Of a stretch of 7,204 nt of DNA, positions 1-5,135 are shown piece after piece. Location: contig JAKAYZ010000102.1 of the NCBI GenBank assembly GCA_021816165.1, forward strand, positions 1 through 7,204, written 5' to 3'. The notes beneath the pieces were generated by a model. That model was not told the origin of the DNA. It ran no database searches and was given only the letters and a program-made list of their open reading frames with translations. The stretch comes from Planctomycetota bacterium (GTDB lineage Bacteria > Planctomycetota > Phycisphaerae > WQYP01). Position 1 is the stretch's first letter, and every line of letters starts with the position of its first letter. The position numbers and the translations under genes were made by a program.

Positions 1-523
1 CGCCAATGTAGATGGACCGGCGATGCGGTTGGGCCAGCACCTTGGCCGAATTACACTTGCAATGTGCTGCTCCCGCAGTACATTGATCGTGGCGATGAGG
101 GCAAATGAAATGCAGTCTATCTCCATGCTGGCGTGTCCGGTTGGCCCGAATGGTTAGATGCCCCAGACCATGACGGTCCAGAATATTCCGGATAAATGCC
201 TCAATGCCATCACTTAGGATAGCCACGGGAACGCCATATTGCTCAAGGAGTTGCAGCAGCGGCTCAAGGCCCGGATCCAGATGAATCTGGTCCAAAAAGG
301 CGGCCAACTCCGCCGATTCCACCCGCAGCAGCCGGAATTCACTGCGCAAACATTCTTCCGAGCCGATCAGGCCGGCACGCCAGCGTTCTTCGATGAGTTT
401 CCATGAATCGTTGCAGGAAAACCGGATGACCAATTCATCCATGACATCTTCCCGGGAAATCGTGCCGTCAAAGTCGATCCAGACCTGGGCGTTGTGGGGT
501 AATGGCAGGCTGGACTGAAACAA
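1..523 (-). CDS. MtnX-like HAD-superfamily (IB) phosphatase, partial
   Basis: Frame read by hand on the minus strand; 174 codons are in the window and the gene runs off the left edge. HAD motif I is WIDFDGT (nucleophile D17, acid/base D19, counted from the TTG start) and motif II is ILSDG (S104). A Cys/His-rich segment follows at about 141-161 (CPHRHDQC, then HCKCNSAK), with candidate motif III lysines K156 or K161. The last visible residues, IYIG, should open motif IV (usually GDG..D), cut by the edge. The order and the Cys-rich insert match the MtnX-like, phosphoserine-phosphatase-related branch; the substrate cannot be read from sequence, and methionine salvage is only one possibility. There is no in-frame ATG between the upstream TAA and motif I. 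TTG at 523 is preferred because it lies 11 bases after a GAGG; an ATT at 562 is possible but sits inside a hairpin. Family confident, start uncertain. Confidence 0.8.
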   Translation of the reverse strand, partial: MFQSSLPLPHNAQVWIDFDGTISREDVMDELVIRFSCNDSWKLIEERWRAGLIGSEECLRSEFRLLRVESAELAAFLDQIHLDPGLEPLLQLLEQYGVPVAILSDGIEAFIRNILDRHGLGHLTIRANRTRQHGDRLHFICPHRHDQCTAGAAHCKCNSAKVLAQPHRRSIYIG

Positions 524-556
524 GCTAAAATAAACCTCGTAAGAACCATGCGTCAG

Positions 557-578
557 GGTTTCAATGGGTTTTGAAACC
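557..578 (-). promoter_or_regulatory. Stem-loop at predicted 5' end of the HAD phosphatase mRNA
   Basis: GGTTTCAA and TTGAAACC form a perfect 8-bp inverted repeat around a 6-base loop. Given the extended -10 at 586-594, transcription would begin near 579, so the hairpin would be almost the first thing transcribed, ahead of the GAGG and TTG start. It could protect the 5' end of the mRNA or be an operator at DNA level; the sequence does not decide. There is no U-tract, so a terminator is unlikely. Confidence 0.5.
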
Positions 579-585
579 TCGGCGG

Positions 586-594
586 ATTATAGCA
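586..594 (-). promoter_or_regulatory. Extended -10 promoter for the HAD phosphatase
   Basis: On the minus strand the bases read TGCTATAAT: a perfect consensus -10 hexamer preceded by the TGN extension. No good -35 is present at 16-18 bases spacing, which extended -10 promoters tolerate. The expected start is about 579-580. The site lies in the divergent gap between the phosphatase gene and tadA. Confidence 0.55.
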
Positions 595-602
595 GAGAAT
601 TA

Positions 603-631
603 TTGCAAGTGCCAGCAACTTCCAGCATAGT
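603..631 (+). promoter_or_regulatory. Weak candidate promoter for tadA
   Basis: TTGCAA (4 of 6 to the -35 consensus), a 17-base spacer, then CATAGT (4 of 6 to the -10 consensus). The start would fall near 638, leaving an untranslated leader of about 80 bases before tadA. The match is modest; it is listed because tadA is the first plus-strand gene and needs a promoter in this gap. Confidence 0.25.
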
Positions 632-708
632 TGTGCGTTATCGAAGGCCGGTGCGGCTTGCCCGGGGGATGGCGAATTATTGCTTGGTGCGAATAACTAA
701 ACAGGTTT

Positions 709-712
709 GAGG
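709..712 (+). promoter_or_regulatory. Ribosome-binding site that sets the tadA start
   Basis: GAGG ends six bases before the ATG at 719. The longer reading from TTG at 707 has only AGG two bases upstream and overlaps this site, so ATG 719 is preferred. Confidence 0.6.
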
Positions 713-718
713 CAAAAT

Positions 719-1225
719 ATGAAGGATTTCTGCCCGGAGGATAGCCTGTTCATGCAGCGAGCTTTAAGCTTGGCACGCCGTGCCATGCGCATGGGCGAAA
801 TTCCGGTGGGGGCCATTGTGGTGGAAAATGGCTTGGCCGGACCGCGGATTATTGGGCGAGGGTTCAATTACCGGGAGAAACGTTCCGATCCGACGGCCCA
901 TGCCGAAATGGTGGCATTAAGAGCGGCGGGCCGGCACCGGAAATCTTGGCAATTGACGGATTGTCGCATGTATGTCACGTTGGAACCTTGTCCGATGTGC
1001 GCTGGTGCCTTGGTCAATGCCCGAATCAGGCGGCTTATTTTCGGTGCTTATGACCCCAAAGCCGGGGCTGCCAGCACCTTGTATCAGATTACCAATGACC
1101 CAAGATTGAACCACCGTATGGAAACCGCAGGTGGGCTGATGGCCGAGGAATCGGCAGCGCTGCTGCGGGAATTTTTCACCGCCCGCCGCAAATCCGGCTT
1201 GGCCAGTGCTGCTTCCTGCCCATGA
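719..1225 (+). CDS. tadA: tRNA adenosine(34) deaminase TadA
   Basis: A cytoplasmic zinc enzyme that converts A34 to inosine in the anticodon of tRNA-Arg(ACG), letting one tRNA read several CGN codons. The 168-residue product has the complete CDA-fold signature: H61-A-E63 (zinc ligand and proton-shuttle glutamate) in DPTAHAEM, and P90-C91-P-M-C94 in LEPCPMCAGA (two zinc cysteines). VNARI, FGAYDPKAGA and the RLNHR element near the C-terminus are typical of TadA rather than cytidine or guanine deaminases. Length is normal (about 150-170). The ATG at 719 was chosen over TTG 707 on ribosome-binding-site spacing. It is divergent from the HAD phosphatase gene and followed by a 311-base structured non-coding stretch before rpsT. 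In Firmicutes tadA often precedes the SRP RNA gene, but no SRP core motif is present here. Confidence 0.95.
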   Translation: MKDFCPEDSLFMQRALSLARRAMRMGEIPVGAIVVENGLAGPRIIGRGFNYREKRSDPTAHAEMVALRAAGRHRKSWQLTDCRMYVTLEPCPMCAGALVNARIRRLIFGAYDPKAGAASTLYQITNDPRLNHRMETAGGLMAEESAALLREFFTARRKSGLASAASCP

Positions 1226-1238
1226 ACAACGTTAGGCG

Positions 1239-1398
1239 GGGAGGACAGATACGCTTCGCGACGGCGTCGGCCGGCGATGAGCGTGACCAAGCTGCGGTGT
1301 GCGAATGGGGCAGCGGTCGATCGGCCCAACGGCCTGAATTTCGCCCCAGGCCCGACCTTGGAAAAGGCCTCGGCGATGACTTGCCGGCCCGTCCTCCC
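1239..1398 (+). ncRNA. Candidate structured RNA between tadA and rpsT
   Basis: This stretch has no credible protein in any frame but pairs with itself extensively. P1: 1239-1246 with 1391-1398 (8 bp, GGGAGGAC). P2: 1269-1275 with 1383-1389 (7 bp, GGCCGGC), stacked on P1 on the 3' side with one spare base. Inside is a three-way junction with no unpaired base: 1287-1290/1358-1361 (CCAA/TTGG), 1291-1295/1310-1314 (GCTGC/GCAGC) and 1315-1319/1353-1357 (GGTCG/CGACC). The last is capped by 1331-1336/1347-1352 (GGCCTG/CAGGCC). Two copies of CGGCGATGA (1272-1280, 1371-1379) face each other across the internal loop above P2, where the GATGA parts could form tandem G-A pairs. It matches no RNA family I recognise: no SRP, tmRNA or RNase P core. 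It may be a free small RNA or part of the rpsT leader. Strand is assumed from both neighbours, since the helices pair almost as well on the other strand. Confidence 0.4.
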
Positions 1399-1409
1399 GG
1401 TTGGAACCC

Positions 1410-1512
1410 GTGATCTGGCCGCAACGCGGCTTGCAAAAAGTCGTCCAAGCCATCATACTGCTGAACTTGATTCCGGCAGATCACTGTGATCAGGCCTCGG
1501 TCCGGGTGACCG
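1410..1512 (+). promoter_or_regulatory. Hairpin-rich leader of rpsT with competing pairings
   Basis: GTGATCTG (1410-1417) pairs perfectly with CAGATCAC (1477-1484), enclosing GGCTTG (1428-1433) with CAAGCC (1446-1451) or, instead, GCCGC-AAC-GCGGC (1419-1431). A second GTGATC (1486-1491) can also pair with part of 1479-1484, so the 1477-1484 arm has two possible partners. A last hairpin, CGGTC/GACCG (1498-1502, 1508-1512), ends 13 bases before the rpsT AGGAG. S20 represses its own translation in Escherichia coli, so a leader control is plausible here, but the mechanism is inferred only. Confidence 0.35.
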
Positions 1513-1525
1513 CACAATGTTAAGC

Positions 1526-1530
1526 AGGAG
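1526..1530 (+). promoter_or_regulatory. Ribosome-binding site for rpsT (GTG start)
   Basis: AGGAG, with a six-base spacer to GTG at 1537. It fixes the non-ATG start, and the conserved N-terminal AHS of S20 follows immediately. Confidence 0.8.
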
Positions 1531-1536
1531 TGTTTC

Positions 1537-1818
1537 GTGGCCCATTCGTTATCAGCCAACAAGAGAATTCGACAGAATGCCAAGCGGCGACTTCGCAATC
1601 GCCTGCAGAAGAAAAATGTGAAATTGCACATTCGCAAGGTGGAGGAGTTGCTGGTTAAAAAAGATGCTGCGGCAGCGGCCACGGCCATCAAAGATGCACA
1701 AAAAATTCTCGATCGCATGGGGGTTAAAAAGTCTTTGCATCCCAATACCGTGGCCCGTCGAAAGAGCAGGATGGCCCGTCGTTTGAACGCAGTGCTGAAG
1801 GCCGCGTCCGCAGGTTAG
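1537..1818 (+). CDS. rpsT: 30S ribosomal protein S20
   Basis: Small basic primary-binding protein of the 30S subunit, contacting the 5' domain and helix 44 of 16S rRNA. The 93-residue product begins MAHSLSANKRIRQNAKRRLRN, the typical Ala-His-Ser plus Lys/Arg-rich first helix (the 'SAxKRxRQxxKRRxRN' pattern). It ends with the usual K..HPNTVARRKSRMARRLNA element of helix 3. Length is slightly above the usual 85-90. It starts at GTG with a good AGGAG at six bases. The long structured region upstream suggests leader-mediated control. The stop is a single TAG, and the same frame stays open for 19 further codons up to the ATG of the downstream methyltransferase gene. Confidence 0.95.
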   Translation: MAHSLSANKRIRQNAKRRLRNRLQKKNVKLHIRKVEELLVKKDAAAAATAIKDAQKILDRMGVKKSLHPNTVARRKSRMARRLNAVLKAASAG

Positions 1819-1875
1819 CTCTGCATTCGCATATGGCTCGGGCATCGGTCAGATCGCCAGCAATTTGGATATTGC

Positions 1876-2490
1876 ATGAACGTGCGCGAACGCCTGCTTT
1901 TGCCGGTCGGGCCACTTTGTGGGCAGTTTGTATCGCGTGCGGGCTGCAAATTGGATGCCGCCTTTTCCACCTTGAAAATTACTGCGACTGGGGTTGTGGC
2001 AGCCGATTTGGGTTCTAATATCGGCGGGTTTGTCGATTGTCTTTTACAACGCGGTGCCTCCAGGGTGTACGCGCTGGATACCGGCTATGGCGTACTGGCC
2101 TGGAAACTGCGCAAAGATCCGCGCGTATGTGTGATGGAACGCACCAATGCCCTCTTCGCCACCCTGCCCGAGCCGGTGGATATGGTCACCATTGATGTTG
2201 GTTGGACCCGGCAAGAAAAAATTCTGCCCGCAGCGGCAAAATTACTGCGGCGCCAAGCAGAGGGCTGCAGGCCGAGGGCCATCGTCAGCCTTTTTAAGCC
2301 CCAATATGAATCCGAATTAGCCAAGGTACAGCGCGGGGTGCTGGCACCCGAGCAATCGTTGGCGGTTCTGCAAACCGCGGTGGATCGTATTGAGGCCGCT
2401 GGTTTTATAATCCGCGGTCTGATGGAAAGTCCGATACGCGGCCAAGGCGGCAATATGGAATTTCTGTTATGGCTTGAAGCTCCGGTCTAA
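1876..2490 (+). CDS. TlyA/FtsJ-like rRNA methyltransferase lacking the S4 domain
   Basis: A 204-residue SAM-dependent methyltransferase of the TlyA (RrmJ/FtsJ fold) type, whose studied members 2'-O-methylate cytidines of 16S and 23S rRNA. Visible: SRAGCKL (20-26, K25), the SAM loop DLGSNIGGF (44-52), VYALDTGYGVLAWKLR..P (64-82, a TlyA hallmark), ERTN (88-91), TIDV (105-108, D107), LFKPQYE (139-145, K141) and GGNMEFLL (191-198, E195). This completes the K-D-K-E tetrad of FtsJ-type 2'-O-methyltransferases. Canonical TlyA is about 250-270 residues with an N-terminal S4 RNA-binding domain. Here only about 18 residues precede the SRAG motif, and the 57-base gap to rpsT cannot encode an S4 domain. 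DVGW replaces the usual DVSFISL. The ATG has only a weak GGA upstream; GTG 1882 is an alternative start. Probably co-transcribed with rpsT. Methyltransferase fold is firm; the exact target nucleotide is unknown. Confidence 0.85.
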   Translation: MNVRERLLLPVGPLCGQFVSRAGCKLDAAFSTLKITATGVVAADLGSNIGGFVDCLLQRGASRVYALDTGYGVLAWKLRKDPRVCVMERTNALFATLPEPVDMVTIDVGWTRQEKILPAAAKLLRRQAEGCRPRAIVSLFKPQYESELAKVQRGVLAPEQSLAVLQTAVDRIEAAGFIIRGLMESPIRGQGGNMEFLLWLEAPV

Positions 2491-2559
2491 AGCCGGCCGC
2501 TACTTTTATGCCGTGCCGTTCACCCTGACTGCGGTGCTATCGATATTCACCCGCATTGC

Positions 2560-2612
2560 GTTACAATGGAATTTCCAGAGGGAATGCATTGTTGCAGCAG
2601 GGCCATTGTAAC
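2560..2612. repeat. 10-bp inverted repeat upstream of the sensor kinase
   Basis: GTTACAATGG (2560-2569) and CCATTGTAAC (2603-2612) are perfect inverted copies 33 bases apart. The left arm contains TACAAT (2562-2567, 5 of 6 to a -10 box), though no good -35 is placed for it. Between the arms, ATTTCC/GGGAAT can form a smaller hairpin and AATGCATT (2583-2590) is itself palindromic. The element ends 34 bases before the kinase ATG. It could be an operator bound by a dimeric regulator, perhaps the NarL/FixJ-type protein encoded downstream, or an mRNA stem-loop. There is no T-tract to make it a terminator. Confidence 0.45.
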
Positions 2613-2646
2613 CTGGTACGGATGAGAGCAAACGGAGTCGGCGACA

Positions 2647-4119
2647 ATGGTTGAAAAATGCACCTTTCACATTCCGGGTTCCGCCGCTGTATTTCCTCAG
2701 TTTACACTCCTGCTGGTGTGCGTGGACGAAAAATTCAACGTCATCCGGATCAATCCACCGTTGGCAGCTATACTGGGAATTAACCTTGCCGATGCGGAAA
2801 ACAAATCGGTCTGGCAGCAGGTGATTACCGGGATAGATGGTGACCAGATTGAAGATCGTTTGGCCGCGCTGCCCGATGAAGAACCCGGTCTATGGTTTGC
2901 CAGTGAACTGGGCCGTGGGGATCAACGCCGGGTCATCAGTTGGCATTTGGTGCGGCCCAGGTGCACGGCCCTGGCCCAGCCAAACCTGGTGTTTTCAGGT
3001 GTCGACATTACCGCGCTGATGCATGCGGAACAGCAGCGTCAGGCGACGGCAACACAAGCGTATGCCATTGTGCGCACGGCGGTGGATGCCATTATCGTGA
3101 TTAATCAGCGGGGATTTATTGAATCGTTTAATCCGGCGGCGGAAAAACTGTTCGGGTATCCGGCGGCGGAAGCGATCGGCCAGAATGTGAGCATTCTTAT
3201 GCCTGAACCGTATGCGTCAGAGCACAATCTTTATCTGGAAAATTATCTGGAGACCGGCGTCGCCGGTATTATTGGCATTGGGCGCGAGGTAACCGGGCGA
3301 AAAAAGGACGGGAGTCTGTTCCCGATGTATCTGTCAGTGGGCGAATTCCAATTGGAGGACGGCCGGCACTTTGCTGGCATTGTCCGCGACCGTACGGAGG
3401 TGAATCGGATGCAGGCCCAGATCATCGAAGTCAGCGATCGCGAAAAGCAACTCATCGGACAGGACTTGCATGATGGTGTGGGACAGGTGCTTTCCGGGGC
3501 GGCCTTTTTGGCCAAGGCTTTAAGTACCCGGCTGCGGAAAAAAAATCCGAACGAATCGGCCCAGGCGGAGCAATTGGCCGCGCTCATATCCAGTGCAATT
3601 TCGCAAAACCGCCAGCTTTCCCGTGGCTTGCAGCCGCTCACCAATGCCGATGAGTTGCCCAGTGCGTTGGAGGCGCTGGCGATGCAATTGGAAACCGTAT
3701 CGGCGGTGAAATGTGCGGTGCGCGTGCGTGATTGGCCACACGGTATGGATTTAAATACATCCACACATTTGTACCGCATCGCCCAGGAGGCTATGAACAA
3801 CGCCACCAAACACGCCCACGCTAAACAGGTGGAAGTTGGCTTGAAGGCAGCGCGATCCGGCCTCCGTTTGACAATCCGGGATGATGGCGTCGGCCTGGTG
3901 CGGGCCAATTACCGGCGAAAAGGCCTGGGATTGAGTATCATGCAGTACCGGGCGCGGGCGATCGGTGGACGACTTGATATACGAAGCACGCGTGGAAATG
4001 GCACCACAATTATCTGTGAAATTGAACACCCCGTCGGCTTGCAAGGGAAAAAATATCATGGCTCAACCCCCAAAAAAGCTAAAGTCCGTAAAGCCAGCAA
4101 AGCTCCATGTTCGGACTAA
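2647..4119 (+). CDS. PAS-PAS sensor histidine kinase (FixL-like PAS, HisKA_3)
   Basis: A 490-residue kinase with no membrane segment, so cytoplasmic. Domains: a divergent PAS (about 18-125); a second PAS (about 140-250) closely resembling FixL; a coiled linker (250-270); a HisKA_3 dimerisation domain with phospho-acceptor H275 in GQDLHDGVGQ; and an HATPase_c domain with N-box EAMNNATKHA (381-390), DDGVG (412-416) and GLGLSIM (426-432). In the second PAS, H193 aligns by eye with the haem ligand His200 of Bradyrhizobium FixL, and R213 in IIGIGR with its oxygen-contacting Arg220. The positions of Arg206 and His214 are N and G here. Oxygen or gas sensing through haem is therefore likely, not proven. 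The C-terminal tail (about 465-490) is Lys-rich and is encoded in the overlap with the regulator gene. ATG 2647 has GGAG with a 9-base spacer. HisKA_3 kinases pair with NarL-type regulators, as found directly downstream. Confidence 0.93.
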   Translation: MVEKCTFHIPGSAAVFPQFTLLLVCVDEKFNVIRINPPLAAILGINLADAENKSVWQQVITGIDGDQIEDRLAALPDEEPGLWFASELGRGDQRRVISWHLVRPRCTALAQPNLVFSGVDITALMHAEQQRQATATQAYAIVRTAVDAIIVINQRGFIESFNPAAEKLFGYPAAEAIGQNVSILMPEPYASEHNLYLENYLETGVAGIIGIGREVTGRKKDGSLFPMYLSVGEFQLEDGRHFAGIVRDRTEVNRMQAQIIEVSDREKQLIGQDLHDGVGQVLSGAAFLAKALSTRLRKKNPNESAQAEQLAALISSAISQNRQLSRGLQPLTNADELPSALEALAMQLETVSAVKCAVRVRDWPHGMDLNTSTHLYRIAQEAMNNATKHAHAKQVEVGLKAARSGLRLTIRDDGVGLVRANYRRKGLGLSIMQYRARAIGGRLDIRSTRGNGTTIICEIEHPVGLQGKKYHGSTPKKAKVRKASKAPCSD

Positions 4120-4948
4120 GTCTGGACGCGGTACTACACCTTCTTCTTCAGCACGGCCGGCTTCGCTGACGCGTGCCCCGCTAAAACCCAAGCCGGTGAC
4201 GCCGTCAGGCTCTGGCGCGGGCTTCCAGAAGCGCCCCAAGCCGCCGCTGCCATCGGTGGCCCCGGCGTCTGCCTCCGTGGCCAGGCCGGTGGCCGTTGCA
4301 ACTGCGAAGCATCGTATTTTTATTGTCGATGATCATCCCATTGTGCGCCAGGGTATGAAGCAGCTCATTGAATCCGCCGGCGACCTGGTGGTCTGCGGTG
4401 AGGCATCCACCGGCGATGAGGCCGTGGAGGGTGTGGGCAAGCTCAAGCCGCAGTTGGTGGTGGTGGATTTATCTCTGCCCGGCAAACCCGGCATTGAGGT
4501 GATCAAGGATATCAAAGCCCGTTGGCCCGACATTTACATTCTGGTGGTTTCCATGCATGAAGAGAGCATGTATGCCGAGCGCGTGTTGCGGGCTGGAGCC
4601 ATGGGCTATGTGATGAAGCAGGAAGCGCAGGGGAAAATTCTGCTGGCTATCCGCCGTATTCTCTCCGGCCAGGTCTACGTGAGTGATCGGATTGCCTCCC
4701 GAGTACTCCGTCAGCTCACCGCCGGCGGCCATGCCCAGCCGAAGTCGTCGCTGGAGTTACTGACTGACCGCGAACTGGAAATTTTTCACGCCATTGGCGA
4801 TGGTAAAACCGTCCGGGCCATTGCTCAAATGCTGCACCTGAGCGTCAAAACGGTGGAGGCTCATCGCGAACACATCAAAAATAAGCTGCAACTTTCCAGC
4901 AGCAATGAACTGTTGCGAATGGCCGTACAGCGGGCCATGGAACAATAG
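4058..4948 (+). CDS. NarL/FixJ-family response regulator with long basic N-terminal extension
   Basis: A 296-residue DNA-binding regulator, the evident partner of the kinase. Receiver domain about 84-205: D91-D92 acidic pocket in IFIVDDHPIVRQG, phospho-acceptor D137 in VVVDLSLPG, S165 in VVSMHEES, K187 in YVMKQEA. LuxR-type helix-turn-helix about 231-292 (LTDRELEIFHAIGDGKTV, then LSVKTVEAHREHIKNKL). The first 83 residues are low-complexity and rich in Lys, Pro, Ala and Ser, unlike usual NarL proteins of about 210 residues. The chosen ATG at 4058 lies 62 bases inside the kinase gene, with AAGGG ten bases upstream. The frame stays open to an ATG at 3965, but that start is buried in the kinase ATPase domain. 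GTG codons shortly before the receiver (at 4276 and 4288) would give a family-normal length but lack an obvious ribosome-binding site. Overlap implies translational coupling with the kinase. Confidence 0.9.
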   Translation: MAQPPKKLKSVKPAKLHVRTKSGRGTTPSSSARPASLTRAPLKPKPVTPSGSGAGFQKRPKPPLPSVAPASASVARPVAVATAKHRIFIVDDHPIVRQGMKQLIESAGDLVVCGEASTGDEAVEGVGKLKPQLVVVDLSLPGKPGIEVIKDIKARWPDIYILVVSMHEESMYAERVLRAGAMGYVMKQEAQGKILLAIRRILSGQVYVSDRIASRVLRQLTAGGHAQPKSSLELLTDRELEIFHAIGDGKTVRAIAQMLHLSVKTVEAHREHIKNKLQLSSSNELLRMAVQRAMEQ

Positions 4949-4990
4949 TTGGCGGTATCTTGCACGGCCCCCGCGCCAGTCACCACTCGC

Positions 4991-5003
4991 TACGTACTAC
5001 GTA
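4991..5003. repeat. Double TACGTA palindrome in the convergent gap
   Basis: TACGTA, one C, TACGTA: two self-complementary hexamers that also form a near tandem repeat. It lies in the 187-base gap between the regulator gene and the converging rsmA. I found no gene and no convincing rho-independent terminator for either side in this gap. The element may be chance. Confidence 0.25.
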
Positions 5004-5135
5004 TATGAAACCTCCGGTTGGGCAGTGTCGGTGCTTTCTGGAAGGGCCAAACGCGCCAATAAAGAGGAATATGCGCGGCTCCAGAATCTGGTTGTTGGAC
5101 GAAATTCCTGGGCCAATATCGTTGGAGTTGATCTT

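Noticed and set aside
367..549. 60-codon minus-strand open frame with ATG
   Set aside because: It is in a different frame from the HAD phosphatase, whose motifs (DFDGT, ILSDG) are unmistakable and cover the same bases.
1226..1536. SRP RNA (ffs) expected after tadA
   Set aside because: The conserved apical core (GTCAGG..CCGGAAGG..AGCAGC) is absent on both strands, and the predicted fold has a three-way junction rather than the SRP hairpin.
1226..1536. tmRNA or RNase P RNA
   Set aside because: No tRNA-like ends or T-loop of tmRNA, and no conserved P4 sequences of RNase P, on either strand.
1176..1745. Long minus-strand open frame across the tadA end and rpsT
   Set aside because: It lies opposite two certain genes and its translation has no family-like features.
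2488..2512. Rho-independent terminator after the methyltransferase gene
   Set aside because: AAAG/CTTT around a GGCC-rich core is suggestive, but the stem does not pair continuously and the T-run is only four bases.
3243..3908. 221-codon minus-strand open frame inside the kinase gene
   Set aside because: Antisense to well-conserved PAS and kinase motifs; composition is typical of a shadow frame.
3965..4057. Upstream extension of the response regulator to ATG 3965
   Set aside because: This would start inside the kinase ATPase G2-box region and add 31 residues with no regulator homology; ATG 4058 has a ribosome-binding site.
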